Source: Hofstenia miamia
Taxonomy: Eukaryota; Xenacoelomorpha; Acoela
Reading direction: 5' to 3'
Assembly: GCA_004352715.1 (NCBI GenBank)
Contig: SCFE01000061.1
Span: 745,414-809,413, forward strand
DNA length: 64,000 nucleotides
The notes under the pieces were generated by a model, which saw only the letters and a program-made list of their open reading frames with translations, had not been told where the DNA came from and did not search any database. Of the stretch, positions 53,550 to 64,000 are shown piece by piece (the first letter of the stretch is position 1; each line of letters starts with the position of its first letter). The position numbers were made by a program, and so were the translations under genes.

Positions 53550-54300
53550 GAAGAAGGTATCATGGAGTGATGAAACAAGCATCAAACTATTTTAGGGTGC
53601 TCAAAAATATGTTTACAGTCCCATTGGTCATTGTTTCTCTCCAAAGCATTGAAATATGCTCCATATTAGATGATTTGGGGTAGTTTTTCATCAAATGGTC
53701 AAGGCAATTTGTACTTTTGCCAAAAGGTGTACAATTAATGTGTTTCTATATATGGAAGTGCCTCAGGATCATCTCGTAATCATGATTTGGCTCTCCAAAG
53801 CACTGAAACATGCTCCATATTAGATGATTTGGGGTAGTTTTTCAGCAAATGGTCAAGGCAATTTGTACTTTTGCCAAAAGGTGTACAATTAATGTGTTTC
53901 TATATATGGAAGTGCCTCAGGATCATCTCGTAATCATGATTTGGCTCTCCAAAGCACTGAAACATGCTCCATATTAGATGATTTGGGGTAGGTTTTCAAG
54001 ATATGGTCAAGGCAATTTGTACTTTTTGCCAAAAGGTGTACAATTAATGTGTTTCAATATATGGAAGTGCCTCAGGATCATCTCGTAACCATGATTTGGC
54101 TTAGGCAAAACCCTAACATAAATCCCATTGAGAACCTCTGGAAGGTACTGAATGAGACCAAGGCCAATTACAATGACCAATATGAAAGATGTGATACTTT
54201 TGGGATTGTGTGGTGAAATTTCTACCAACATGGGCAAGCACTTGCCACATTCAATGCCTGATCTGCTGCAGTACTGAAAAACAAGGGCTTACATACTAAA
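53550..54300 (+). pseudogene. Tc1 transposase remnant
   Basis: Frame-broken DDE transposase pieces: KVSWSDETSIKLF, then a triplicated segment, then NPIENLWKVLNETKANYNDQ and ATFNA with a stop before SAAVLKNKGLHTKY. The second catalytic Asp block (normally QQDNDPKH) is not found. The triplication and stops make it non-functional. Confidence 0.75.
53638..54100. repeat. Triplicated 154-bp unit inside the Tc1 element
   Basis: Three tandem units begin at 53638, 53792 and 53946 (154, 154 and 155 bp), each TCTCCAAAGCA(T/C)TGAAA(T/C)A ... CATGATTTGGC. Units 2 and 3 share changes (CACTGAAACATG) not found in unit 1. Confidence 0.9.
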
Positions 54301-54454
54301 TATTGTCATTGGTTTATAGATTTGTACTGCATAATACATTTATGTAAATTTTCACTTCAAATTTTGACTTAAATCTGATTTAAAATATAAAATTCATACA
54401 ATTATTAAATTTAATATTTTTTTGCAAAATACAATATACTTTTGGTCACAGCTG

Positions 54455-57400
54455 TATTTTATATTATTTCCACACATAAAATTAGTTTGTTTTGTACCTA
54501 GTATTCAACAAATTACGCCAGGATTTTAATATTACATTGATTTTGTTAAATTTTCTTACAGGTGCTTTTTTAGTGTTTTCTTCCTGCTTTTGTTCATGCA
54601 GTACGACATGTTGGCTTAGAGTACAACCTGAAAAATCAAATCTAAAAATACCAATTCGTTTGTTGGCCAAGTTAAAAATTCCAATTTAACTTACGTATCA
54701 CTAAATTTGATGACTTTCTTGAAAATATCTTTCCAAAATTCCTTCCTTTTCAAAAACCACCAAGGTTATTTACAAATTTAAATTTCAGCTCAAATCTTAA
54801 CACTGCTTTATTGAACAAGTGTAGCCTTTTTTGTAATAGTTAATTGAGCAAATATTAACAAAACTAATTCTGAACAATAATCTATTACTCTTGCAGAATT
54901 ATTCTTTCCACCTAACAAATAATGTTAGTGTTATTTGGCATGGCGAAAACTCATATTCAGAACTATCAACAAACTACTAATAGAGACATGGTTAATCATT
55001 CTTGGAATAAAAAATGATGCAGTATTGAAAGTGGGCGCGATCCAGGCTTGCGCCTAAGAAATACCCCTTTGAAAAAATGAATTTTTTTGCAAAATCAGAT
55101 CTAAGAGATTTGATTTATAATGAACTGTCGGTTATTAATTATAATTTACCACAACTTACCCAGGCATACTTTAAAATTTGTGGTTTCTACGAAAAACTTT
55201 GATGCTTATGACCCTAGTATAAATATCTCAAAAACTAAGCTGTATTATTATCTTAAAATTAGGTATGTAAAAATAGGAGATTTCATTTTTTCTCATATTC
55301 TCGGCACAGACAATGTTTATCATAAACTTAAAGCATAAAGGGCAGTATTTTACTCATAGATTGGTGTTACAAGAGGCAAAGCGTAGCCGAGCCATTTTTA
55401 TTCTAAGCTGAATGATTCGACCTACTAAATGGCTATATTTGGCTGGTTTAGAAAAAACTTACTGAAAATAAAAAATTCATTTCTAATATATGCAATGTTG
55501 AATGCTAAAAGCTACATACAATTAATATTTGCAAAATGAGTGAGTTTTATGCAACTATAAAGTGTTTTAATTCTCGCTGAAAAGTTGATTTGCGAGCCAT
55601 CCCTCAATTAGAAATTATCAGTCGAGCCAAAACAGGTGTTTACGACACCTCCATATATATTTAGATATCCAAGCATTTCCAAATGTCGTAGTAAGTGTAG
55701 AAAAAATCGATTGTTAGCTTACGGATATATGAGCAATTTAGATTTTTTCATTTGATGGAGTGGTTTCTAAGAAAATAGTGCAGCTCTGTGATTTACAGAA
55801 ACATTTACCGTGCTTAAGTTTTGAATTAAAAAAGGCCCAGACTACAAAATGATAACGGGCCATGGCTGTGTTTGGATCCTAGTTTGTACGCTAGGGCTGG
55901 GCCATGTCCCAATGCTAGCCTATCTACATTTTGATTATAAATATGTTTTGATATCGCATACCTTCTGTTTACAAAGATATATATGATTGATTTCGTTTTG
56001 GTTTCCAAAAACGCGAAAATAATCAGGCAAAGATTTTTAGTGAAGTTATTAGCATTTTCAGATCCACATGTACATCCATATTCAAGTAATGTCATCGCAT
56101 CTAACTCTAGACAATTTCTTAATGTAGATAGAAATTGTATATTTCCTCTAAATTTGATTGATAGTCATCTAGCGTCCTTTACTCACACCAGAAAATGTTG
56201 AATAACTTCAATTTACCAAAATGTGTAGATTTGTGAATTATTGAATTTGAAGAAAAAAACGACATATCTGCTATATTCCCAAGTTACTTCGTGACATTCT
56301 AGAATAATCTTACACGTTAAACATAAAAATTTATGATTATTTCTACTAATAAATATGCTTCAGACATTTATCCTCCATGCATCATGAGAGCAAGTAATCA
56401 TCTAAATTAATTACATAATTAAATTTTGTTCCAATAAGAAAATATGCAATTTTGTGGTCTCGACCAATTTGTTTTGCTGCCCTTCTAATGAGATTCAATC
56501 AATACAAGAAATCTAGACCACTGCTATTCTCTGTTAATAACTACAAACTAGTTTCTCCCAAGGCAAAGTTTAAACAATTGTTCATTCCATTATTATTTTT
56601 ATCAAAATTAAATATATTTCCAAGAACATGCAGTTAGGAAAAAAGTTTAACTATTTTAAGGAAAACCAAGCATACGAAAATTGCTTAAGTGATTTTGACA
56701 AAAAGAACTAAGGAGAATCTATTAAGTAAGCATATATGTCAGAAACTAAGCATAGACCCTGTTCCCAAATAATTTTGAGTGATAGAGGGACAACTCAATT
56801 TGTTTCAAACCGGGGTGAAAGTAATACTGCTGCGAAAATTAAAATGGAAACACACAACCAAGTTGATTCATAGTGTACCCATTTCAATTTTAAAAGCGGT
56901 GTTAAAGCCAATAAACTTATTTGTGAATTGCCTTAAAAATGATAGTTTCATTATATTAAGGCGATCAATTATTATAAATAAAAAATGATATTAAATATTT
57001 AGTACATGCTTTAACAATCCCAGTTACTGATAAGTCCAAACAACTACATTTGCGGCATTGTTACAAACAATCGATGAGATCAATTTGGTCAAATTACTAG
57101 TCAATCTCATTAGAAGAAAAGTCTTTAAATCCCTATAAAATTGCGCGCGCTTGCATTAACATAGTATGACTGCAAATGCAATGGAAGAATGCATTCCAGC
57201 AAAATCTAAGAATTTTTTTTGAAAAAAGATTTTATAGATTTCTACACGAGGCCAAATTTTAAACACTAGAATACGCTAAACACGAGAGCCATTTATAGAA
57301 ATTTTTCTTCAATAAAGTCTCTGTTGCAGTCAATAGAGTCTCTGTTGCATTCAATTCAGTCGATTTGATTTCAATGAAGCCCTTGTTGCATTCAACAAAG

Positions 57401-58319
57401 TCAGTTGCATTCAAAAAAATCTTTGCATATAAACTGATTAAAAACCTAAATTTGATCCTCGAAAACACCTGTAAAAATACAAAAAATAATTTTTAATTTA
57501 ACTGGACGAGTTAATAGTAATTAAAAATTTGCAATATACACATTCTAAAGAATGTAGAATCCTCGAGCAGGAACACGCTTCTGAATCTTTCATTTTTGAA
57601 AGCAACAGAGACTTAATCGAAGAAAAATTACTGTATACAGCACATTCTTTGAAAACTGCTTTGCTATCTGAAAGTTGGAATAGACAATCTTAGCATGAAT
57701 AATCCGACTTGTCAACGAGGCGAAATTTTTTAGCTTGGCTCGGCTCGCCACATAAAATCTTTCAATGAGGCTCCCTATTATTTAAAAACATTTCTAAAAT
57801 AACATTATAAGGCATATTGAATGAAAAAATAAAAAAAATTAGCAAACAGTGCTAAAAATTTGCTTTGCTTTAAAAGGCTCGTTTTGGGCTCGTTGTATAT
57901 CCAATACTCTGCTCAAGCTCGGCTTTTTGCAAATCTGGTGTGATATACATATCATTGAACAGAGTGGCAACAACTATGGATATTCCCATTAATGAATCAT
58001 ATAAGAAATCAATTATTTCCTTCATTGGCTTTCAAGCATAACGAAAATTGCAAACAATTGCTAATCAGAGAATATTGATATTATACAGTTGTTGACCGTG
58101 CACATTAGCAGTATATTCAAAAAATTTTCGGGTTTGAAATTATGTTGCAGCTGTTGAAAACGCATTGCTCACTTAAAAATTGTTAAAATATCACAGTAAC
58201 CGTGTTTACATCCTAAACCGCACGTATGCAATATATATTCACGACTTTTTGCCATGTGAGTTTGCAAGCGATTATATATATTATTGCAAACGTCTCATTA
58301 ATTACTCATACCAGATAGC
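54455..58319. other. AT-rich DNA within the putative intron, no gene seen
   Basis: No frame with recognisable motif. The only structure noted is the short repeat at 57310-57420. Confidence 0.45.
57310..57420. repeat. Degenerate short repeat with TTGCATTCAA core
   Basis: GTCTCTGTTGCA(G/T)TCAA occurs twice, followed by TTGTTGCATTCAACAAAG and AGTTGCATTCAAAAAA, giving four TTGCA(T/G)TCAA cores in about 110 bp. Confidence 0.55.
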
Positions 58320-59275
58320 AGTGGCGGCTCGTGAATGCAAAATATAGGCAAGCAAATATTTTTTATGTAATCAAAATAGTCAGTAAATAAAAAACCATTA
58401 AAAATTTATTTATTTCTTCAAACAGAAAATAATCGTTCTGCAAGATGGTGATCAAAATCCAATAGTTTGTATAATTTCAAATTGGTAATGCAGTAAATAA
58501 ATCTTGCATTTCAAAATATTAAATAAGAACTTTGTCGATTTTTACAACTGAAGGCATATTGATAGGAAACTTAAAAAATTTTTTCCATATATCACCTTCA
58601 AATATCCACGTTATATTTGATTGTTTGAATGAATATTGTACAAGGAATCCATGAGGTAATAAATGCGAAAAATTTATATACCAAATAGGAGCCTCGCTCA
58701 AATATATTTTTTGTTTCTGGTACTGCTTGAATGTAAAAATGTTTCTGATTTAAATAATAAATACCATGCTTACGTTTAGATTGTGATCAATCACGCGTGA
58801 TCTGTCACATTTTGATAAAATCGCACATCTAACCACTGAAATAATTAGCGATGTGAAGGGTTTCGTAATTTTTCTTGCTAGCAATCACGCAGTCTAACCT
58901 TAGCCTTACAACGGAGATATTTCAATGTGAAGCAATGAGCGGAGTGCTTGCTTTGCTAGCTAAATCTTCGAGTGATGAATTGAAGAAAACGTATGTAATT
59001 TAATTGTTTGAGCGAGCGTATATAGGTACAGCAATAAGGCATTTGCTTGCTGTGGCGCAATCATTCAATATTTTTAAAGCAAATCGTAATGAATTATTTC
59101 CTAATTCAAGTCATTTATTACTTGATTCTTGAATATTGTTTTAAAGCAAGACTAATAATTTATGATTTGTATATTTGTATAGATATAAATTCGTGCAATT
59201 AAGAATGAAATTCATTTATTAAGAAATTATTGGGCAAGCAGTGCTTACCTTGCTTACACGCACGAGCCGCCTATG
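58320..59275. mobile_element. MITE-like element with AGTGGCGGCTCGTG ends
   Basis: The left end AGTGGCGGCTCGTGAATGCA and the right end, inverted, TAGGCGGCTCGTGCGTGTAA match in most positions, and both are followed by AGG-AAGCA-type sequence. About 955 bp. The superfamily is uncertain and the target duplication unclear. On the minus strand, 58701-58519 has a 60-codon open stretch (WYINFSHLLPHGFLVQYSFK) that I do not recognise; it may be a relic of a transposase. Confidence 0.6.
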
Positions 59276-59425
59276 GATGATAGTTTTTGCTCAAAGATAC
59301 TATCAAGCAACCGATTAAGCTTACCAAGAAATGAGTATGGTTGTTCATTATATATTTATTATTAGCGGTATAAACATGAATTGTTTTGAAAGATATATAA
59401 TTACGTAAAACAAGAGAAAGAATAC

Positions 59426-59480
59426 CATTATGAGCATTAAAGCAAAGTATTTGCTTGCAATCATCACCGATAGCTGGATC
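59426..59480 (-). other. 55-nt exon upstream of penta-EF gene A (leader/start exon)
   Basis: Bounded by a poly-T acceptor (TTTTTTTAG) and GTATTC donor on the minus strand. Its last three bases are ATG, which joins to GAACTA of the main exon to give Met-Glu-Leu. A matching 55-nt exon with 36 of 55 identical bases lies at 63935-63989 before gene B. An earlier in-frame ATG occurs at the same place in both. The exon may be mostly 5' untranslated. Confidence 0.6.
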
Positions 59481-59675
59481 CTAAAAAAATTCAAAATCAA
59501 TATTTTCAAAGTATATTATACTGTTAATTGATTTTTCTAAGATTTGATTATGCTGTATTAGATGAAAAAAAATGTTTGGTTGGATGTTTCACATAGATGT
59601 ATGGGCTAATTCGAATTACGTTAGGATTATAAGAAACTTTCACTAAATGTGCAGCGATGTTTATTTATATATATA

Positions 59676-60624
59676 NNNNNNNNNNNNNNNNNNNNNNNNN
59701 NNNNNNNNNNNNNNNNNNNNNNNNNNNNNNNNNNNNNNNNNNNNNNNNNNNNNNNNNNNNNNNNNNNNNNNNNNNNNNNNNNNNNNNNNNNNNNNNNNNN
59801 NNNNNNNNNNNNNNNNNNNNNNNNNNNNNNNNNNNNNNNNNNNNNNNNNNNNNNNNNNNNNNNNNNNNNNNNNNNNNNNNNNNNNNNNNNNNNNNNNNNN
59901 NNNNNNNNNNNNNNNNNNNNNNNNNNNNNNNNNNNNNNNNNNNNNNNNNNNNNNNNNNNNNNNNNNNNNNNNNNNNNNNNNNNNNNNNNNNNNNNNNNNN
60001 NNNNNNNNNNNNNNNNNNNNNNNNNNNNNNNNNNNNNNNNNNNNNNNNNNNNNNNNNNNNNNNNNNNNNNNNNNNNNNNNNNNNNNNNNNNNNNNNNNNN
60101 NNNNNNNNNNNNNNNNNNNNNNNNNNNNNNNNNNNNNNNNNNNNNNNNNNNNNNNNNNNNNNNNNNNNNNNNNNNNNNNNNNNNNNNNNNNNNNNNNNNN
60201 NNNNNNNNNNNNNNNNNNNNNNNNNNNNNNNNNNNNNNNNNNNNNNNNNNNNNNNNNNNNNNNNNNNNNNNNNNNNNNNNNNNNNNNNNNNNNNNNNNNN
60301 NNNNNNNNNNNNNNNNNNNNNNNNNNNNNNNNNNNNNNNNNNNNNNNNNNNNNNNNNNNNNNNNNNNNNNNNNNNNNNNNNNNNNNNNNNNNNNNNNNNN
60401 NNNNNNNNNNNNNNNNNNNNNNNNNNNNNNNNNNNNNNNNNNNNNNNNNNNNNNNNNNNNNNNNNNNNNNNNNNNNNNNNNNNNNNNNNNNNNNNNNNNN
60501 NNNNNNNNNNNNNNNNNNNNNNNNNNNNNNNNNNNNNNNNNNNNNNNNNNNNNNNNNNNNNNNNNNNNNNNNNNNNNNNNNNNNNNNNNNNNNNNNNNNN
60601 NNNNNNNNNNNNNNNNNNNNNNNN
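59676..60624. other. Assembly gap (949 N)
   Basis: 949 undetermined bases in the 5' region of penta-EF gene A; its first exon could lie here. Confidence 0.98.
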
Positions 60625-61738
60625 ATTAAAATGTTAGAAGATATTATAATAGTAAGAAATCGAATATCACCAAACCATCCCTTTATAAAGTTCGCTTGTA
60701 CTCCATGAAAAGAATTTCGACAGAGCGGGCTATAACCTGAAAAATATGTTTTGTTTAGGGCAAGCTACTACTCAAAGTAGTTTAGATGAATTTCAATGGA
60801 GATTAGGTTTTAAGACCGCAACATGTCCCAAAAACAATCAAAAAAATATGTGTTTTCAAGAATAAATATCTAATCAGTAGTGGAAACATCAAATGCTTTG
60901 CTATGGATTAGTTGCATCTAACACAACGTTCAATCGCTCAATATAGTAAAAACGTAAACCTGTAATCAGTAATTAATATCAACGTTATTAAATGATCCAA
61001 AATGATTTGATTTAAAGAAAAAACTTGTAGAAAATATGCAGCACTGGAATTATATATATGTACATATATGATATTTCCTAAAATATCTAAAAATAAAAAT
61101 ACAGTATTAAAATGCTTTCATAAATTTCTAATTTTTAGAAATTAGAGTATACAACCACAATGGATATTCAAAATAAACTATTCATTATTATTTGTGACCT
61201 TAAAATATAGCAATAAGTGGGTATATAATCATTAAGCTAAATGAATAGAGTTCAATTGTTAAATTTGTTTAGTTTTTAAGTTGTGAACTAATTTCATTTT
61301 TACACATTTATATACATATTGTTATCATATATAGTTGCGAAGTAATTATTTATTGCTAATTTCAAAGCCATAAGCAAATTTTTAGCATTTAGTTGGGTTC
61401 AAACTTTCAGCTAACACTAATCAATTTCGTGTTAACATATTATTGGCGTTTTTGCAGCTTGGTTTACAATTATTTTTTTATTTTTAATTCTTGTAAAGAA
61501 TGGACAATTCGCATTTTTTACTTCCTTTTTTATAGATACAATGCTGAGGGGTTTTCGATAAAACAATATAAAGCAATGTACCAATGTGCTAGAAATAGAT
61601 TGGAATAATTAAACGACAAATGATACTAGGCAATAAATTGAATTATTTATATAAAAACATTAGCTACAGCAGCTAAACTAGTAGCATCTATTATCTTACT
61701 TTTGACTGATTTACTCAAAACATGCCCTTGCTAAAATC
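60625..61738. other. Intergenic or 5' region between the two penta-EF genes
   Basis: AT-rich, no recognisable gene. The promoter of gene A may lie here or in the neighbouring gaps. Confidence 0.4.
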
Positions 61739-62738
61739 NNNNNNNNNNNNNNNNNNNNNNNNNNNNNNNNNNNNNNNNNNNNNNNNNNNNNNNNNNNNNN
61801 NNNNNNNNNNNNNNNNNNNNNNNNNNNNNNNNNNNNNNNNNNNNNNNNNNNNNNNNNNNNNNNNNNNNNNNNNNNNNNNNNNNNNNNNNNNNNNNNNNNN
61901 NNNNNNNNNNNNNNNNNNNNNNNNNNNNNNNNNNNNNNNNNNNNNNNNNNNNNNNNNNNNNNNNNNNNNNNNNNNNNNNNNNNNNNNNNNNNNNNNNNNN
62001 NNNNNNNNNNNNNNNNNNNNNNNNNNNNNNNNNNNNNNNNNNNNNNNNNNNNNNNNNNNNNNNNNNNNNNNNNNNNNNNNNNNNNNNNNNNNNNNNNNNN
62101 NNNNNNNNNNNNNNNNNNNNNNNNNNNNNNNNNNNNNNNNNNNNNNNNNNNNNNNNNNNNNNNNNNNNNNNNNNNNNNNNNNNNNNNNNNNNNNNNNNNN
62201 NNNNNNNNNNNNNNNNNNNNNNNNNNNNNNNNNNNNNNNNNNNNNNNNNNNNNNNNNNNNNNNNNNNNNNNNNNNNNNNNNNNNNNNNNNNNNNNNNNNN
62301 NNNNNNNNNNNNNNNNNNNNNNNNNNNNNNNNNNNNNNNNNNNNNNNNNNNNNNNNNNNNNNNNNNNNNNNNNNNNNNNNNNNNNNNNNNNNNNNNNNNN
62401 NNNNNNNNNNNNNNNNNNNNNNNNNNNNNNNNNNNNNNNNNNNNNNNNNNNNNNNNNNNNNNNNNNNNNNNNNNNNNNNNNNNNNNNNNNNNNNNNNNNN
62501 NNNNNNNNNNNNNNNNNNNNNNNNNNNNNNNNNNNNNNNNNNNNNNNNNNNNNNNNNNNNNNNNNNNNNNNNNNNNNNNNNNNNNNNNNNNNNNNNNNNN
62601 NNNNNNNNNNNNNNNNNNNNNNNNNNNNNNNNNNNNNNNNNNNNNNNNNNNNNNNNNNNNNNNNNNNNNNNNNNNNNNNNNNNNNNNNNNNNNNNNNNNN
62701 NNNNNNNNNNNNNNNNNNNNNNNNNNNNNNNNNNNNNN
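61739..62738. other. Assembly gap (1,000 N)
   Basis: 1,000 undetermined bases just downstream of penta-EF gene B. Confidence 0.98.
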
Positions 62739-62820
62739 CAATAAGAAAAGTTGTACCATACATAACAGATCGACACCAGTGTAAATTTAATACAGTAGAT
62801 TAGATAATAGTTTATTCCAG

Positions 62821-63303
62821 TCATGCAGATTTGATCACTCGAATGAGTTGATGATCAGATAATACTCCATAGCTAATTCTAAGCTTAGTACATATTGCTA
62901 TGAATTCGCCAAAGTCTAGAATAGGATATTTGAGGACTATTACATTTAGAACCTCGGCAGAAGGGTTGTAATCGAAACCTGCAAGTGCTTTTTGTAGCTC
63001 ATTGGCATTAAGTCTACCATTCCCATCATGATCAGCAGCCGTAAATGAATTATGCCATTGATGTATTTCATTGAGCATATATTTCATTTCCTGGAATTCC
63101 ATTGCACCACTTTGGTCTATATCAAACATTTGAATCATAGCAATGCAGGATACCATAGTGAATTCAGAGCCGTATCCTGCTGTGAGCAAAGCTCGACATT
63201 CATCAGGATCAATTTGGCCATTTTCTCCTGCCGCTGTTTGAAAGTAATTATAAAGCGGATCATTAACAGGGATATCCTTGCTGTATATCTTTAACATTAG
63301 TTC
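62821..63303 (-). CDS. Penta-EF-hand protein, sorcin/grancalcin-like, copy B, main exon
   Basis: It starts after the same acceptor as copy A (TTTAG|GAACTA, 63305-63304) and stops at 62821. With the ATG of the preceding exon it gives a 161-residue protein starting MELMLKIYS. EF1: DPLYNYFQTAAGENGQIDPD. EF2: DIDQSGAMEFQE, canonical. EF3: DHDGNGRLNANE, canonical with Gly at position 6 (copy A has Asn). EF4 is shortened (YPILDFGEFIAICTKLR). After this the sequence departs from copy A: the RRRDTNQSG EF5 segment is missing and the protein ends SDHQLIRVIKSA. Because EF5 mediates dimerisation in the family, copy B may be monomeric or decaying. The frame is otherwise intact. Confidence 0.9.
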   Translation of the reverse strand, partial: ELMLKIYSKDIPVNDPLYNYFQTAAGENGQIDPDECRALLTAGYGSEFTMVSCIAMIQMFDIDQSGAMEFQEMKYMLNEIHQWHNSFTAADHDGNGRLNANELQKALAGFDYNPSAEVLNVIVLKYPILDFGEFIAICTKLRISYGVLSDHQLIRVIKSA

Positions 63304-63934
63304 CTAAAGATATCCTCTATAATAAATTTGAGCACATAATGTTTTCAAAGAATTTTGAACTATTTTATATTTATTTATATTTATAATAAGTTCACTATAT
63401 CAACTTCAATTTATGTAAAGTTGATTATTAGCCCTTATTTGTGCATTGAAATTAGTAAAAATAATTGTAGTTTTGTAAATTTCACTAAAAAATCTATCAA
63501 AATTACCAATCTACTGGTATAATTTTTGAAAATGAACTTAGGAAAGCATGGATTTTAGTGATTAAAATTATAATTTTTAAGGCTGGGAAATCTATCAAGA
63601 TTTTCAATATGATTTCGAAATATATATGAATTTTTGAGGGAAATAAGTTTTATAAAAGCTTTCAGAGATCTAAATACCTTAAACAGAAAAGCATTTATAA
63701 AAATTATAAATTAATTTAAAGTTCTGAGTAAGCTCTATGCAATTGAATAATCTCACCAGGTATAGAACATCTATTTTTTTGAAAGTTCAGCTTTTAAACA
63801 ATAAATTTCATATACACAGTCTTAACTCTATTCATCGTACAATGGATCTAACTATGTAAAATAGCCTCTTAATGTTTTGTAAAGACATATATCGTTACAT
63901 ATTATTTATTACGATTAGACGAATGAAATATTAC
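63304..63934 (-). other. Putative 631-bp intron of penta-EF gene B
   Basis: It has GT (63934-63933) and AG (63305-63304) on the minus strand and is AT-rich. No further exon is recognisable inside. Confidence 0.55.
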
Positions 63935-63989
63935 CATTGTAAGTGATAATACCAAGCAGGAATTTGCAAACATCACAAATGGCTCGATC
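63935..63989 (-). other. 55-nt exon upstream of penta-EF gene B (leader/start exon)
   Basis: Same length and boundaries as 59426-59480: acceptor ATTTTTTAG, donor GTAATA, terminal ATG joined to GAACTA. It lies 11 bp from the window end, so any earlier exon is outside. In another frame it would read DRAICDVCKFLLGII, which resembles a saposin start, but that frame does not continue into the next exon. Confidence 0.6.
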
Positions 63990-64000
63990 CTAAAAAATTT

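Larger units (their letters stand above)
52946..54454 (+). mobile_element. Tc1-type element, degenerate
   Basis: The left end CAGCTGTAGCCAAAAGTGTTG and the right end, inverted, CAGCTGTGACCAAAAGTATA are classical Tc1 inverted repeats, with TA at 54455-54456. Transposase scraps on the plus strand: WSDETSIKLF (first catalytic Asp) near 53555-53590, and NINPIENLWKVLNETK (the third, Glu, region of D34E) near 54110-54160. The part in between is disturbed by a triplicated 154-bp block. Confidence 0.8.
52245..59425 (-). other. Putative 7.2-kb intron of penta-EF gene A
   Basis: Bounded by GT (59425-59424) and AG (52246-52245) on the minus strand. It contains a Tc1 element, a MITE and otherwise unremarkable AT-rich DNA (54455-58319). 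Transcript evidence would be required to confirm that these two exons join. Confidence 0.5.

Noticed and set aside
52245-59425. Additional penta-EF exons inside the intron of gene A
   Set aside because: I found no further EF-hand loop or repeat of the exon sequences between these positions; the only coding-like pieces belong to Tc1.
63935-63989. A saposin-domain gene exon
   Set aside because: The cysteine pattern CDVCKFLL is suggestive, but only 18 codons are visible, the paralogous exon lacks the first Cys, and the frame does not continue downstream. Kept only as a finding.

Overview
This window is an AT-rich, repeat-dominated stretch of an invertebrate animal genome. It has spliced genes, metazoan gene families (penta-EF-hand calcium-binding proteins and a rhodopsin-class GPCR) and a broad set of eukaryotic transposons. 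I cannot name the species; cnidarian, molluscan, flatworm and other AT-rich invertebrate genomes all remain possible. Seven long runs of N (6518-7517, 16155-17154, 18195-19194, 41338-41788, 43508-44380, 59676-60624, 61739-62738), one of 42 N and two single Ns show it is a draft scaffold, and several odd arrangements sit beside them.

Layout. 0.3-13.1 kb is a nest of related Ty3/gypsy-like LTR retrotransposons, all decayed. A plus-strand copy (LTR, gag, protease, RT, RNase H, integrase) runs to about 5.9 kb. Minus-strand parts (gag start, PBS, two LTRs, two pieces of a third ORF, the pol C-terminus) lie at 7.5-11.75 kb. Two almost identical mariner elements in opposite orientation punctuate the region (5902- and 11753-13077); the second encodes an intact 334-residue DD34D transposase. 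The pol frame broken at the first mariner resumes beside the second, which points to an inversion between the mariners or a chimeric assembly. 17.1-21.3 kb holds fragments of non-LTR reverse transcriptases. 22.7-29.4 kb holds two 1.2-kb LTRs (the second followed by a tRNA-Arg-type PBS), GPCR exons between them, and two mariner-type remnants. 33-36.6 kb holds a broken mariner-superfamily transposase interrupted by a 189-bp MITE, then a deleted gypsy element with a very short LTR. 38.7-44.6 kb holds an inverted-repeat element with hammerhead-ribozyme-like cores, a TTAA-flanked MITE, and CR1/L2-like LINE tails with a 132-bp satellite-like repeat.

45-51 kb contains the best preserved element: a complete 5,334-bp Helitron (45247-50580) with an uninterrupted 1,488-codon Rep-helicase gene, correct TC and hairpin-CTAG ends, inserted A|T inside an older hAT-type MITE that still has an 8-bp target duplication (7 of 8 bases).

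51.7-64 kb is the only convincing host-gene territory: two tandem minus-strand paralogues of a sorcin/grancalcin-like penta-EF-hand gene. Each has one large coding exon preceded by a conserved 55-nt exon whose last three bases are ATG. The downstream copy is full length; the upstream copy (62821-63303) has lost most of EF-hand 5. A Tc1 element with an internal triplication and another MITE lie in the large intron of the first copy.

I found no CRISPR array, operon, rRNA or tRNA gene. The window reads as layered transposition around a small tandem gene family. The most notable features are the intact Helitron nested in a hAT MITE, the mariner-mediated rearrangement, the two-copy penta-EF family with its conserved leader exon, and the hammerhead-like inverted repeat.
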